A DNA stretch of 64,000 bases from an uncultured Parabacteroides sp. (GCF_905196875.1 NZ_CAJJWO010000002.1:124001-188000); one strand, 5' to 3'; positions 27,715 through 35,757 are shown, numbered from the stretch's first letter. Numbers and translations are program-made. The notes: generated by a model from the sequence alone, not told the origin.

Positions 27715-27761
27715 GCAACCGGATAAAAGATAGGATTAGTATATCTTCCGGTTGCTTTTTT
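27715..27761 (+). terminator. Terminator between susD and the GH20 gene
   Basis: GCAACCGG pairs with CCGGTTGC, the stem is extended by an inner AAGATA/TATCTT, and a TTTTTT run follows. It should reduce read-through from susCD into the hexosaminidase gene. Confidence 0.8.
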
Positions 27762-27794
27762 CGTTTACTTTGAATTCCATAATATAGAATAGTT

Positions 27795-29945
27795 ATGATA
27801 ATAAGATTAAAAATAATACTTCTCAGTAGCCTCTTTTTCTCCATGGGTGTTTACGGGCAATCGAACGGATGGACGCTACCAACTCCGGATAGTGGGAAGT
27901 TGCCGACCGCCCTGATTCCTTATCCGGATGAAGTGATCCGGCAGGAGGGGAGTTTTCGTTTTGTGACTCTCAAAGCAGATGAAGCTTCATTGAATAAGAT
28001 AAAGGATGATAAGCAGATCGGTAAAGAAGTCGACGATGTCTGTATGTTCTGGAATATGCCGGAACAGTCGGCCGATGTATGCCACATTTATTTTGAGCAG
28101 TTGCCTGTACAACAGGATGTAAAACAGAAAGAGGCCTATCGTCTGGTTGTATCGGACAACAGTGTCCGGATCTCGGCTAATAGCTTTGCCGGTTTTTTCA
28201 ATGCCCTGCAAACCCTACGGCAGTTGATCCGAGAGACTTCCGATAGCTACGAACTACCTCATTGTCTCATTAACGATGCCCCGGCATTCTCTGTACGGGG
28301 AATTATGTTGGATGTGGGACGCAATTATGCGGCGACTCCGTTTATAAAAGAGATAATGAGGAAGTTATCGTATTATAAGATAAATCTCTTACACCTGCAT
28401 CTGACGGATAATCCGGGATGGCGGATAGAAGTAAAGTGTATGCCGGAACTAACGGCGCCGTCCTCTTTCTGGAAAACCCGTCAGCCTGGTAAATATTATA
28501 CACAGGAAGAACTTATATCATTGGAAGATTATTGTTCTACACTGAATATGCGGGTTGTTCCGGAAGTGGATATGCCAGGGCACAGCGATTATTTCGAGAA
28601 AGCAACCGGCCTGAAACTCCAGACACCCGAGGGAATGGCAGTTATGCAAAAGGCGCTGGATGAAGTGATCCCTCTGTTTAAAGACTCTTTCTTTCATATC
28701 GGTTCGGATGAGGTCCGTTTTGAGATGGATAGTTTTATGCCGGAAATGATAAAATACTTCCGCAGCAAGGGAAAAGAAGTCATTACCTGGTATCCGGGTT
28801 ATTCACCTGATACGAATGCCATCCGAATGTGCTGGGGAGAAAATGAAGCCGGACATCCTATCGATAAGTCGGCACGGTATATCGACAGTAACGGTTTCTA
28901 TATGGATTATATGGATTCGCAGGGTGGTATGTTGCAGACTTTCTTCCAGCAACCTTGTGAAGTGCCTGTTGGTAATGAGAATGCGCTTGGCAGCATCATG
29001 TGTGTTTGGACAGACGGTGCACTGAGTTCTGAGCAACGTTTACTGGAACAGTATCCTTTCTATCCTTGTGCGATTACCTATGCAGAACGTGTCTGGCGGG
29101 GAAGCAGAGAGAAAAGACGTGACCTGATGGCACAGGTCCCGACCAAAGGAACGCCGGAATGGATGGCTTTTGCCGAATTTGAGGACCGCCTGGTTTATCA
29201 CCGGGATCACTATTTCGAGCATATCCCGTTTGCTTATGTGAAACAAGCGGATATAAAGTGGCGGATGATCGGTCCTTTCGATCATAAAGGAAAAAATGAT
29301 ACTTCTTTTGAGCCGGAAAAGATAATAAAGAAAGAATATATGGTGAATGATACTTTGTTCAGGTGGAAATCTTCGCCTGTCTATGGTGGTGAGGTGCAGA
29401 TCCGTAACCTTTATGCCATGTTCAATGCGCATCAGGGTAAATACCGGCTGGACCATTGGCCCACAGCCATGTCGTCTGCTGTCGGCAAAGATGGCGGAAC
29501 CTGTTATGCACTGACCTACATCAAAAGCCCGAAAGACCAGGATGTTTATCTGATGTTTGGCTTGAACGGGATGTGGGGACACTCCGGTGGATACCGTACG
29601 GCCAGAGCTCCGGAGCAAGGAAGCTGGGACTTTAGCGGGGGAGATATCTGGTTGAACGATGAGCGGGTGAGTCCGCCTCACTGGCCGTTCGAAAGTCTCC
29701 CCTGGACCGGCTGGGGGCAGGGACGCATAGAAACCCCGTTAACGGAAGAAGGATATTTCTATCGCCCTCCTGTAAAGATAAAACTAATGAAAGGATTGAA
29801 TAAGGTGCTTATCCGGAGTGTGTTCGGTTTCTGGAAAGGTGATGACGGCCAACGGAAATGGCAGTTTTGTTGTATTCCCGTCCAGTGGGACGGCATGCAT
29901 TATAAGGAAGTGGATGGCTTGGAATATGTCGATTGGATAGAATAA
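27795..29945 (+). CDS. Glycoside hydrolase family 20 (beta-hexosaminidase-like)
   Basis: A 716-residue exported glycosidase (signal peptide about 1-21). The N-terminal GH20b-like domain covers about 35-160 and the TIM barrel about 165-500, with RGIMLDVGRNYAATPFIKEI, NLLHLHLTDNPGWRIE, VVPEVDMPGHSDYF and FHIGSDEVRF. Asp305-Glu306 is the catalytic pair, with Glu as acid/base in substrate-assisted cleavage of beta-GlcNAc or beta-GalNAc. A C-terminal stretch of about 200 residues (from KWRMIGPFDHKG) looks like an added beta-sandwich or binding domain. GSDE replaces the usual GGDE. As the only enzyme of this PUL it suggests an amino-sugar-containing host or microbial glycan. Confidence 0.88.
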   Translation: MIIRLKIILLSSLFFSMGVYGQSNGWTLPTPDSGKLPTALIPYPDEVIRQEGSFRFVTLKADEASLNKIKDDKQIGKEVDDVCMFWNMPEQSADVCHIYFEQLPVQQDVKQKEAYRLVVSDNSVRISANSFAGFFNALQTLRQLIRETSDSYELPHCLINDAPAFSVRGIMLDVGRNYAATPFIKEIMRKLSYYKINLLHLHLTDNPGWRIEVKCMPELTAPSSFWKTRQPGKYYTQEELISLEDYCSTLNMRVVPEVDMPGHSDYFEKATGLKLQTPEGMAVMQKALDEVIPLFKDSFFHIGSDEVRFEMDSFMPEMIKYFRSKGKEVITWYPGYSPDTNAIRMCWGENEAGHPIDKSARYIDSNGFYMDYMDSQGGMLQTFFQQPCEVPVGNENALGSIMCVWTDGALSSEQRLLEQYPFYPCAITYAERVWRGSREKRRDLMAQVPTKGTPEWMAFAEFEDRLVYHRDHYFEHIPFAYVKQADIKWRMIGPFDHKGKNDTSFEPEKIIKKEYMVNDTLFRWKSSPVYGGEVQIRNLYAMFNAHQGKYRLDHWPTAMSSAVGKDGGTCYALTYIKSPKDQDVYLMFGLNGMWGHSGGYRTARAPEQGSWDFSGGDIWLNDERVSPPHWPFESLPWTGWGQGRIETPLTEEGYFYRPPVKIKLMKGLNKVLIRSVFGFWKGDDGQRKWQFCCIPVQWDGMHYKEVDGLEYVDWIE

Positions 29946-29956
29946 AAGCATAAAAG

Positions 29957-30008
29957 AACCCGGAATTGTCTTTTCATCAAATGCCTTTACGAAAAGCAAT
30001 TCCGGGTT
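29957..30008. terminator. Bidirectional terminator between GH20 and GIN3
   Basis: AACCCGGAATTG (29957-29968) and CAATTCCGGGTT (29997-30008) form a perfect 12-bp stem, with an inner CTTTTC/GAAAAG helix. It lies between convergent genes and has T/A runs on both sides. Confidence 0.8.
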
Positions 30009-30032
30009 TACAATAACTCTCCCTATATTGTA

Positions 30033-30857
30033 TTAGTTCACATGATCGATATCGCTTGAGCCGCTCGAGCTCTTTTTCACTTCAGGATTGCCTTTGTATT
30101 TGATGTCGCTGCTACCGGATGCGGAAGCATTCAGTTTTTCGGTCACGTTCGTCAGTATATCAGAACTGCCGCTGGCGGAGCAATTCAGGCGTTTCACAAC
30201 GAAATCGTACGATTTGATATCGCTGCTGCCACTGCAATGATATTCGCCGTCATTGGCTTTTCCGGACATTTTGATATCGCTTGAGCCGGAAGAACGGCAT
30301 TCTATCTTGTCGCATTCAAGGTTACTGGCTTTGACGTCGCTTGCTCCACTCAGGCTTATTTTACACAGGTTGGATATGCGGACAGAGTTTTCCAGGTATA
30401 CGTCGCTTGCTCCGGATGCATTTATTTCCAGGTTATCTCCGGTTAGTTTGCTTTGCAGGAAGAAATCCATGCCTCCGGAAATACCCAATTTTCTTAGTTC
30501 TTTGGAGTGGCTGTTGATTTCCAACTGTGTCGGATTGATTTGAGTCCCCATTCCTGTGCCAATAGTCAGAACGTTTCCGTCGGACTTGATATTCAGTAGT
30601 GGAAGCAGGTTTTCATCTATTGTGATATTTAAACTTGCACTTCCTGATTGCTGGGTGTAGTTGAAACGGGGCGATTTGTTTTTCTTTGTGAAAGACATGT
30701 TGCCACTTTCGATGCCCTGGCCTACTTTGATCTCGTTATAATCGGATACCTGGATTTCCTTGGTGATGATATTTCCGTTTCCTTTAACCTTCTTTGCATG
30801 ACAAGATATGGTGCTGAAAGTCATTAATCCGATGAATGCTAATGCTATTGCTTTCAT
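30033..30857 (-). CDS. GIN-domain (DUF2807) secreted protein 3, SGSSDI-rich
   Basis: A 274-residue exported protein (signal peptide ending near ISCHA) opening VKGNGNIITKEIQVSDYNEI. The C-terminal half is strikingly regular: ASGASDVY, LSGASDVK, SSGSSDIK, CSGSSDIK, ASGSSDIL, ASGSSDIK and SSGSSDID recur at rung spacing, so the beta-roll turns carry SSD rather than the GSGN of its neighbours. It lies 34 bases downstream of GIN4 on the same strand, an operon, and converges on the GH20 gene. Function unknown. Confidence 0.85.
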   Translation of the reverse strand: MKAIALAFIGLMTFSTISCHAKKVKGNGNIITKEIQVSDYNEIKVGQGIESGNMSFTKKNKSPRFNYTQQSGSASLNITIDENLLPLLNIKSDGNVLTIGTGMGTQINPTQLEINSHSKELRKLGISGGMDFFLQSKLTGDNLEINASGASDVYLENSVRISNLCKISLSGASDVKASNLECDKIECRSSGSSDIKMSGKANDGEYHCSGSSDIKSYDFVVKRLNCSASGSSDILTNVTEKLNASASGSSDIKYKGNPEVKKSSSGSSDIDHVN

Positions 30858-30891
30858 AATATTTATACTTTTATGTTTGTTTGTTTATCTT

Positions 30892-31704
30892 TTAGTTCGC
30901 TTTTTTCAGTTTGCCCGATCCGATGATACTTTTACTGGTAGTCGGATCTCCTTTGTAATAGACACTCCCGCTTCCTACGATATTTGCTTCCAGACGGTCT
31001 TTGGCATAAGCCTGGATATTACCACTGCCGGCAATATTACATTCTACTTTACCTGACAGGCAATCGTAGGCTTTAATGTTTCCGCTTGCGGCAAGATTAT
31101 ACTCTGCTTGTTCGGCTTTTCCTCCTATCTGTATGAAACCACTGCCTGCCAGGCTACATTCAATTCCATTCAAGCTGATGTCGGATGCGACGATGCTGCC
31201 TGAGCTGGCCAGATTGATTTCCATTTTATTTCCTGTCACTTTCTTTTTCAGGAGAATGTTTCCACTGCCTGCCATATTGATTTCCAGTTTGCTTATATTG
31301 AGTGGACTGGAAATAATGAAATCACCAGAGGATACAACGTTTAGTTCCCTTATTTCACGCGAATTGGTTACCACCTTGAATGTCGTTGGATTCAGGTTGT
31401 AAGTATTACCGTTGCGGCTGTTTTCATTTATTCTTTTGGGGCTGACTTTTAGTTCTTTGCCGTCAACTTTTATCTCCAGTAGTTCATAGAGATTTTCATC
31501 GATCATGACTTTCAGATAGGGAGCGGCATCCGACTGTTCATAGACAAACTCCATGACACCTACTGTCGATATTTCGTTATAATCGTCGATCGAAACCGTT
31601 TTTGTAATCACATTCCCGTTTCCATCTACTGTTTTTTCAGTAATGGCAGATCCCGTCAGTGCGGTCAGTAAGCAGGCGATAAGAAGAAGTACTTTTGTTT
31701 TCAT
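30892..31704 (-). CDS. GIN-domain (DUF2807) secreted protein 4
   Basis: A 270-residue protein with a signal peptide (MKTKVLLLIACLLTALTGSA) and the family start VDGNGNVITKTVSIDDYNEI. Rung turns read VSSGDFIIS, MAGSGNILL, LASSGSIVA, LAGSGFIQI, LAASGNIKA, IAGSGNIQA and IVGSGSVYY. It is the first gene of the GIN4-GIN3 operon. I saw no TAnnTTTG box upstream. Together with GIN1 and GIN2 there are four paralogues within 12.5 kb, two on each side of the PUL. Confidence 0.85.
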   Translation of the reverse strand: MKTKVLLLIACLLTALTGSAITEKTVDGNGNVITKTVSIDDYNEISTVGVMEFVYEQSDAAPYLKVMIDENLYELLEIKVDGKELKVSPKRINENSRNGNTYNLNPTTFKVVTNSREIRELNVVSSGDFIISSPLNISKLEINMAGSGNILLKKKVTGNKMEINLASSGSIVASDISLNGIECSLAGSGFIQIGGKAEQAEYNLAASGNIKAYDCLSGKVECNIAGSGNIQAYAKDRLEANIVGSGSVYYKGDPTTSKSIIGSGKLKKAN

Positions 31705-31789
31705 CTGTCTTTATTTTTAGTTTTTTCTTTATAAGACGAACGTAATCCGGTTTCGGTTGCATATCTGAAGAACTTTTTTTGAAAATAAT

Positions 31790-31916
31790 AAAAAAAGAAA
31801 ACCGCAACCCGTATTTACAACGGATGCGGTCTCTTTGCTTCCCAACGAAGCAATCTCACGATTCCTCCTTTGCAAAGACTTGTTAACCTTAGATCTAAAA
31901 TACTATGAAAAAAACT
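31790..31916 (-). ncRNA. Predicted small RNA A (paralogue of the one near 41.2 kb)
   Basis: An independent transcription unit on the minus strand. A full promoter (TTG-N19-TATATTTG) precedes it. Near the 5' end is the core GATCTAAGGTTAACAA after a T-rich stretch and CATAGTATT. The middle can fold: GTCTTTGC pairs with GCAAAGAGAC enclosing a small AATC-gtga-GATT hairpin. The 3' end is an intrinsic terminator, ACCGCA/TGCGGT with inner CCGT/ACGG, followed by TTTTCTTTTTTT. The length is about 125 nt. No open reading frame of note is present. The same core occurs in small RNA B. Paralogous small-RNA families are known in Bacteroides; whether this belongs to one is not determined here. Confidence 0.75.
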
Positions 31917-31921
31917 CGATG

Positions 31922-31951
31922 CAAATATAAGAGGAAATATATTATATGCAA
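31922..31951 (-). promoter_or_regulatory. Promoter of small RNA A
   Basis: Minus strand TATATTTG at 31922-31929 and TTG at 31949-31951 separated by exactly 19 bases, an excellent match to the Bacteroidetes housekeeping promoter. Confidence 0.75.
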
Positions 31952-32019
31952 TATACTATTGTATCAATTTATTGTAAATTTGTCACTTTATGATTCAAAT
32001 GTTGCATTTTTTGACCGAT

Positions 32020-33009
32020 TTATTCTATGATCCCAAACTTCTCCGGGATGGAATCCATAATGTCGAATAGTTCGGTTACAGTCTCTGCGCGGAGCATGGC
32101 AACGCGTGTCGGCTTAAAGTCGGCAATCCCTTTGAAAAGAGGAGTGGCTGCCAGATGACGCCGGATGTGTAAAATACCACGACGTTCGTCAAGACGTTCC
32201 ACACTTTGCACGACCTGCTGTTTCAGGATATCCAGGTACCAGGTGAATTTCTCGTCGGGTAATGCTGTCCCGTTTGTCAGGTAATGTTTTACTTCGCGGA
32301 ATATCCAGGGGCGGCCGATACTTCCGCGACCGATCATGACGCCATCCACTCCGTATTGGTCGAAACGCTGCCGGCAGGCTTCGGCAGAGGTGACGTCGCC
32401 ATTCCCGATGATAGGAATATGCATGCGCGGATTGTTTTTTACCTCGCCGATCAGCGTCCAGTCGGCCTCGCCGGTGTACATCTGTGCACGGGTACGTCCG
32501 TGGATAGAGAGGGCGGCAATCCCGCAATCCTGTAATTGTTCGGCCAGGTCGACAATGATTTTATTATCGGCGTCCCATCCCAGGCGGGTTTTTACTGTTA
32601 CGGGGATGTTGACGGCCTTTACCACTTCGCGCGTTATTTCCAACATAAGCGGAATATTCCGTAACATACCTGCTCCGGCACCTTTGCCTGCCACTTTCTT
32701 TACCGGACAGCCGAAATTGATATCGAGAATGTCGGGGCGGGCGGCTTCGCATATCTTTGCTGCTTCCACCATCGCTTCCACTTCTTTACCATATATCTGT
32801 ATAGCTACCGGTCGTTCATCCTCGGCAACGGTCAGTTTCTCCTGTGTCTTGTTCACGCTGCGGATCAGTGCATCGCTCGATACAAATTCTGTATATACCA
32901 TGTCTGCACCGAAACGTTTACACATCAAACGGAAAGAGATGTCCGTCACATCTTCCATCGGTGCCAGAAATACCGGATGTTCACCTAAATCTATTGAGCC
33001 TATCTTCAT
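32020..33009 (-). CDS. dusB: tRNA-dihydrouridine synthase (DusB-like)
   Basis: FMN-dependent reductase that makes dihydrouridine in tRNA. The 329 residues match. VFLAPMEDVTDISFRLMCKR opens the TIM barrel. DINFGCPVKKVAGKGAGAGM contains the catalytic Cys region and flavin loop, then PVTVKTRLGWD, LSIHGRTRAQMYTG, IPIIGNGDV and GVMIGRGSIGRPW for phosphate binding. It is a single-gene unit with its own TACTTTTG box. The next clear terminator on its strand is that of small RNA A, about 200 bases on. The Dus subtype is inferred from overall resemblance. Confidence 0.92.
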   Translation of the reverse strand: MKIGSIDLGEHPVFLAPMEDVTDISFRLMCKRFGADMVYTEFVSSDALIRSVNKTQEKLTVAEDERPVAIQIYGKEVEAMVEAAKICEAARPDILDINFGCPVKKVAGKGAGAGMLRNIPLMLEITREVVKAVNIPVTVKTRLGWDADNKIIVDLAEQLQDCGIAALSIHGRTRAQMYTGEADWTLIGEVKNNPRMHIPIIGNGDVTSAEACRQRFDQYGVDGVMIGRGSIGRPWIFREVKHYLTNGTALPDEKFTWYLDILKQQVVQSVERLDERRGILHIRRHLAATPLFKGIADFKPTRVAMLRAETVTELFDIMDSIPEKFGIIE

Positions 33010-33028
33010 ACCTTCTTATTATTGGTCA

Positions 33029-33036
33029 CAAAAGTA
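33029..33036 (-). promoter_or_regulatory. -7 box of dus
   Basis: TACTTTTG on the minus strand, 19 bases before the ATG, matches TAnnTTTG. Confidence 0.55.
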
Positions 33037-33083
33037 CTGCTTTTCTATTAAGTTTCATGAAAGAATGGTGTTCAATCTCCTGT

Positions 33084-33122
33084 CTACTACGAATTATAGT
33101 AGATTAACTATATGTTGTAGTT
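33084..33122. promoter_or_regulatory. Candidate BlaI-type operator with two dyads
   Basis: CTACTA-N7-TAGTAG (33084-33102) and AACTATA-TGT-TGTAGTT (33106-33122, one mismatch) are adjacent palindromes built on the CTA/TAG or TACA/TGTA words typical of BlaI/MecI operators. The second abuts the -33 element of the regulator's own promoter, consistent with autorepression. Confidence 0.55.
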
Positions 33123-33150
33123 GTATTACTGGAAAATATAGTTATATTTG
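33121..33150 (+). promoter_or_regulatory. Promoter of the BlaI/M56 operon
   Basis: TTG at 33121-33123, 19 bases, then TATATTTG at 33143-33150: a complete Bacteroidetes promoter giving a leader of about 20 bases before the ATG at 33178. Confidence 0.75.
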
Positions 33151-33177
33151 GGCATTCCTTTATTAAAACGACAGATT

Positions 33178-33534
33178 ATGATACGGTTAACTGCAAAAGA
33201 AGAAGAAATATTAGGTTACTTTTGGGCGAAAGGACCTTTGTTTGTCCGTGAATTGCTCGACTTACAGGAAGAGCCCAAACCGCATTACAATACCCTTTCG
33301 ACTATTGTCCGTACTTTGGAGGAGAAAGGATATATCGGTTTCAAGGCCTTTGGAAATACCCATCAGTATTATGCTTTGGTCTCGGAAGACGAATACAGGA
33401 AAAAGACACTGAAGCAGGTGGTCGATAAATATTTCGACAACTCTTACACTCGCGTGGTCTCTACATTGATAGAGGAAGAGGCTTTGACGCTCGATGAACT
33501 GCAGGAATTGATACAACAGATCAAGAATAAGTAA
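33178..33534 (+). CDS. BlaI/MecI/CopY-family transcriptional repressor
   Basis: A winged-helix repressor of about 118 residues that would bind the dyads just upstream. It opens MIRLTAKEEEILGYFWAKGP, with PKPHYNTLSTIVRTLEEKGY as the recognition-helix region and GNTHQYYALVSEDEY as the wing and the start of the dimer domain. BlaI repressors are inactivated by cleavage through a partner M56 protease, encoded 11 bases downstream. The ATG at 33178 lies sensibly behind the promoter; an upstream reading from 33148 overlaps the -7 box and was rejected. Confidence 0.92.
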   Translation: MIRLTAKEEEILGYFWAKGPLFVRELLDLQEEPKPHYNTLSTIVRTLEEKGYIGFKAFGNTHQYYALVSEDEYRKKTLKQVVDKYFDNSYTRVVSTLIEEEALTLDELQELIQQIKNK

Positions 33535-33545
33535 AAACGTTTACT

Positions 33546-35417
33546 ATGGGAGCTTTACTTCTGTACATATTGAAATCTACCATCTGCCTGACCTTGTTTT
33601 ACCTCGGGTTCAAGGCCTTGCTCAGTAATGACACCTTTTTTCGTTTCAACCGGTGGGTGTTGTTGGGCGGAATAGTGGTCTGTATGTTGCTGCCTTTTGT
33701 AAAGCTCGAAACATCAAAGCCTCTGTTTATCCAGCAACCGATTATCGGATTGGAAAAGCTCATCGCCGGAAATGTTCCGCTAGTTGAAACATCTTTCCCT
33801 GAAGGCTATGGTGAAGAATGGGTTATTCCCGCTGAGAAACCGGCTTATACAATAGACTGGGGACAGTTGATCGGTCTTTCTTATCTTCTGGGCTGTGCCG
33901 TCTGCCTGTTGATAACCCTGGTCTCTTTCCGTAATATGCTGGAAATTACCCGCCAGGGACATAAAACGAAATGTGGAAACTACACGCTGATCTTGCTTCC
34001 TTCTCCTGTTTCCCCGTTCAGTTGGGGGAGATATATTATTCTTTCTGAAGAAGATTATATGAAGTATCCGGACGAAATACTGACACATGAGAAGATGCAC
34101 CTTCAATATCGTCATTCCATCGATCTGATCTTTATGGAGATCATTCTTTTGCTTCACTGGTTTAATCCGGCTGTCTGGTTACTGAAAAGGGAATTGAAGG
34201 AAATACACGAATACCAGGCCGATAAAGGCGTGCTCAATCAAGGCATCGATGCAACTAAATATCAACTATTGCTCGTGAAAAAAGCTGTCGGCTCCAGCCT
34301 CTACACTCTTGCCAACAGCTTCAATCACAGTAAAATTAAAAAACGTATTACTATGATGTTAAAAGGTAAATCAAAGAATTGGGCCCGGTTGAAGCTATTG
34401 CTCCTGGTTCCTGTGGGACTTATCGTCCTCAATGCTTTTGCCCGCCCGGAAGTGAACCGGCAGTTGGAAACGCTTATCCAAAGCAAAGATAAGGAAACTC
34501 CTCCGAACGAACAGCAGGATGTGAGGGAATTCTTTCGGGCAGAACTGGATAAGTACATAAGTGAAAAAGAGAATGTGCAGAACCCTTCACAAGAGTACAT
34601 GTCTCGTTTCCTGAATGAAAAGACAGACAGGCAGGATTTGTTTGTTAACTCATTGGGACAGATACTTCTGAATAATAAGTATGCTACTGTCGATAATCTG
34701 TCTGAGAAATTGACGAATATATTTGCTTCTGCGAAAGATAAGCCGATAGCATTTTATTCTTACATTGATGCAGGAGCTCCTCCGATAGCAGCGGCTAATA
34801 TCCTGAAAGTGGTGAAAGACGGTTTTATGCAGCAACAAGCAAAGGCGGGAGTAGAAAACGTTCCTATCCTTTTCTACATTGGAGATCCTAAAAACTTTAA
34901 AAGAGACCTGAGAGAACAGACAATGATTGTTGCTTATTATACTGTAAACGGAAAGAAGATATTCTTTGACGAATACGTAAAGTTGAGAAACCGTGCCGTC
35001 CGTAGTGCCGTGCGTAAAGCGGATCTGGCAGATGCAAAAGGCGAAGTAGTGGAATTATTCACCTATTATAAAAATACGGATGGCGAAATCATCCCTTCAC
35101 CTCCTTTCTATTATGAGTTATCTTCTGAAGAAGGCAATACGGCTTATGCTTTTTCGATTTCCTACTTCAATGAAAGGAAACCTTTGTTATCCTATGATAC
35201 TTCTGAAAAGAATAAGAGGAATTATATGGTGGTCATAGGTTTGGGAATGATTGATGAGGCTCTGGGAAAAATAGGAAAACATGTGAGGAATATTATAATT
35301 CAGCCGGCTCAAAAAAATGTCCCGGTGAGTTATCTCGCTGTCGTAAAGTCTCATCTGGCAACAAAAGGTTATGATAGTATGATTGTGCCGGAGGTATTGG
35401 ATCGGGCAGGAAAGTAA
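33546..35417 (+). CDS. M56 (BlaR1-like) membrane metalloprotease with unusual C-terminus
   Basis: A 623-residue sensor-protease partner of the BlaI-type repressor. Membrane helices occur near 1-25, 35-55, 105-125 and 280-300. The cytosolic zinc protease motif is HEKMH at 181-185, with EYQAD downstream giving the glutamate ligand, as in BlaR1. After the last helix, about 310 residues carry no penicillin-binding or TonB/ExbD motif that I recognise; residues near 395-450 (KPIAFYSYIDAGAPP, ILFYIGDPKNF) look like a small alpha/beta domain. It may sense an envelope signal rather than a beta-lactam. A terminator follows 20 bases after the stop. Confidence 0.85.
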   Translation: MGALLLYILKSTICLTLFYLGFKALLSNDTFFRFNRWVLLGGIVVCMLLPFVKLETSKPLFIQQPIIGLEKLIAGNVPLVETSFPEGYGEEWVIPAEKPAYTIDWGQLIGLSYLLGCAVCLLITLVSFRNMLEITRQGHKTKCGNYTLILLPSPVSPFSWGRYIILSEEDYMKYPDEILTHEKMHLQYRHSIDLIFMEIILLLHWFNPAVWLLKRELKEIHEYQADKGVLNQGIDATKYQLLLVKKAVGSSLYTLANSFNHSKIKKRITMMLKGKSKNWARLKLLLLVPVGLIVLNAFARPEVNRQLETLIQSKDKETPPNEQQDVREFFRAELDKYISEKENVQNPSQEYMSRFLNEKTDRQDLFVNSLGQILLNNKYATVDNLSEKLTNIFASAKDKPIAFYSYIDAGAPPIAAANILKVVKDGFMQQQAKAGVENVPILFYIGDPKNFKRDLREQTMIVAYYTVNGKKIFFDEYVKLRNRAVRSAVRKADLADAKGEVVELFTYYKNTDGEIIPSPPFYYELSSEEGNTAYAFSISYFNERKPLLSYDTSEKNKRNYMVVIGLGMIDEALGKIGKHVRNIIIQPAQKNVPVSYLAVVKSHLATKGYDSMIVPEVLDRAGK

Positions 35418-35436
35418 TTCTAGTAAAGATAGTATA

Positions 35437-35475
35437 AGAGGATATCTTTTTAATGGATATCCTCTTTTTGTTTTA
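35437..35475 (+). terminator. Terminator of the BlaI/M56 operon
   Basis: AGAGGATATC pairs with GATATCCTCT around a 9-base loop and is followed by TTTTGTTTT. Confidence 0.85.
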
Positions 35476-35500
35476 AGCTATTTATTGTCAATCGATTACA

Positions 35501-35621
35501 GTTTCCTCGTAGTTCCTTGCTTTGGAAACTGCAGTTCCCTCCGCAGGGAACTGGAATTTCCTGCGGAAGAAACGCGCGTTCCCTGCCTGGGAAACTGGAG
35601 TTTCCTGCCGAGGAAATTCAT
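35501..35621. repeat. Array of five 22-bp palindromic units
   Basis: Units start at 35512, 35534, 35556, 35578 and 35600, an exact 22-base period, preceded by a half unit at 35501. Each unit is itself a small palindrome of the form GTTYCCT-n4/5-AGGRAAC followed by TGGA or similar; the second (GTTCCCT-ccgc-AGGGAAC) is perfect. There are no intervening spacers and no T-run. It lies between the M56 terminator and the U32-operon promoter. Confidence 0.9.
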
Positions 35622-35749
35622 TTATCTTCTTGTTGCCTGCTCTTCCGGCGGACGGAAAGAAGTAATATCTGCGTTGATCCGGTGGAAATGTATCCGGCAA
35701 CGAGTTAAAAGTTAACCTGTTTTATCTTAGAAGTATGCGAAGAAACCTG

Positions 35750-35757
35750 TATCTTTG
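35750..35757 (+). promoter_or_regulatory. -7 box of the U32-thioesterase-dprA operon
   Basis: TATCTTTG matches TAnnTTTG; transcription would start near 35763, about 22 bases before the TTG start codon of the first gene. Confidence 0.6.

Noticed and set aside
35501..35621. CRISPR array
   Set aside because: Units are contiguous at 22 bp with no unique spacers, the repeats are themselves palindromes and vary, and no cas genes are in the window.
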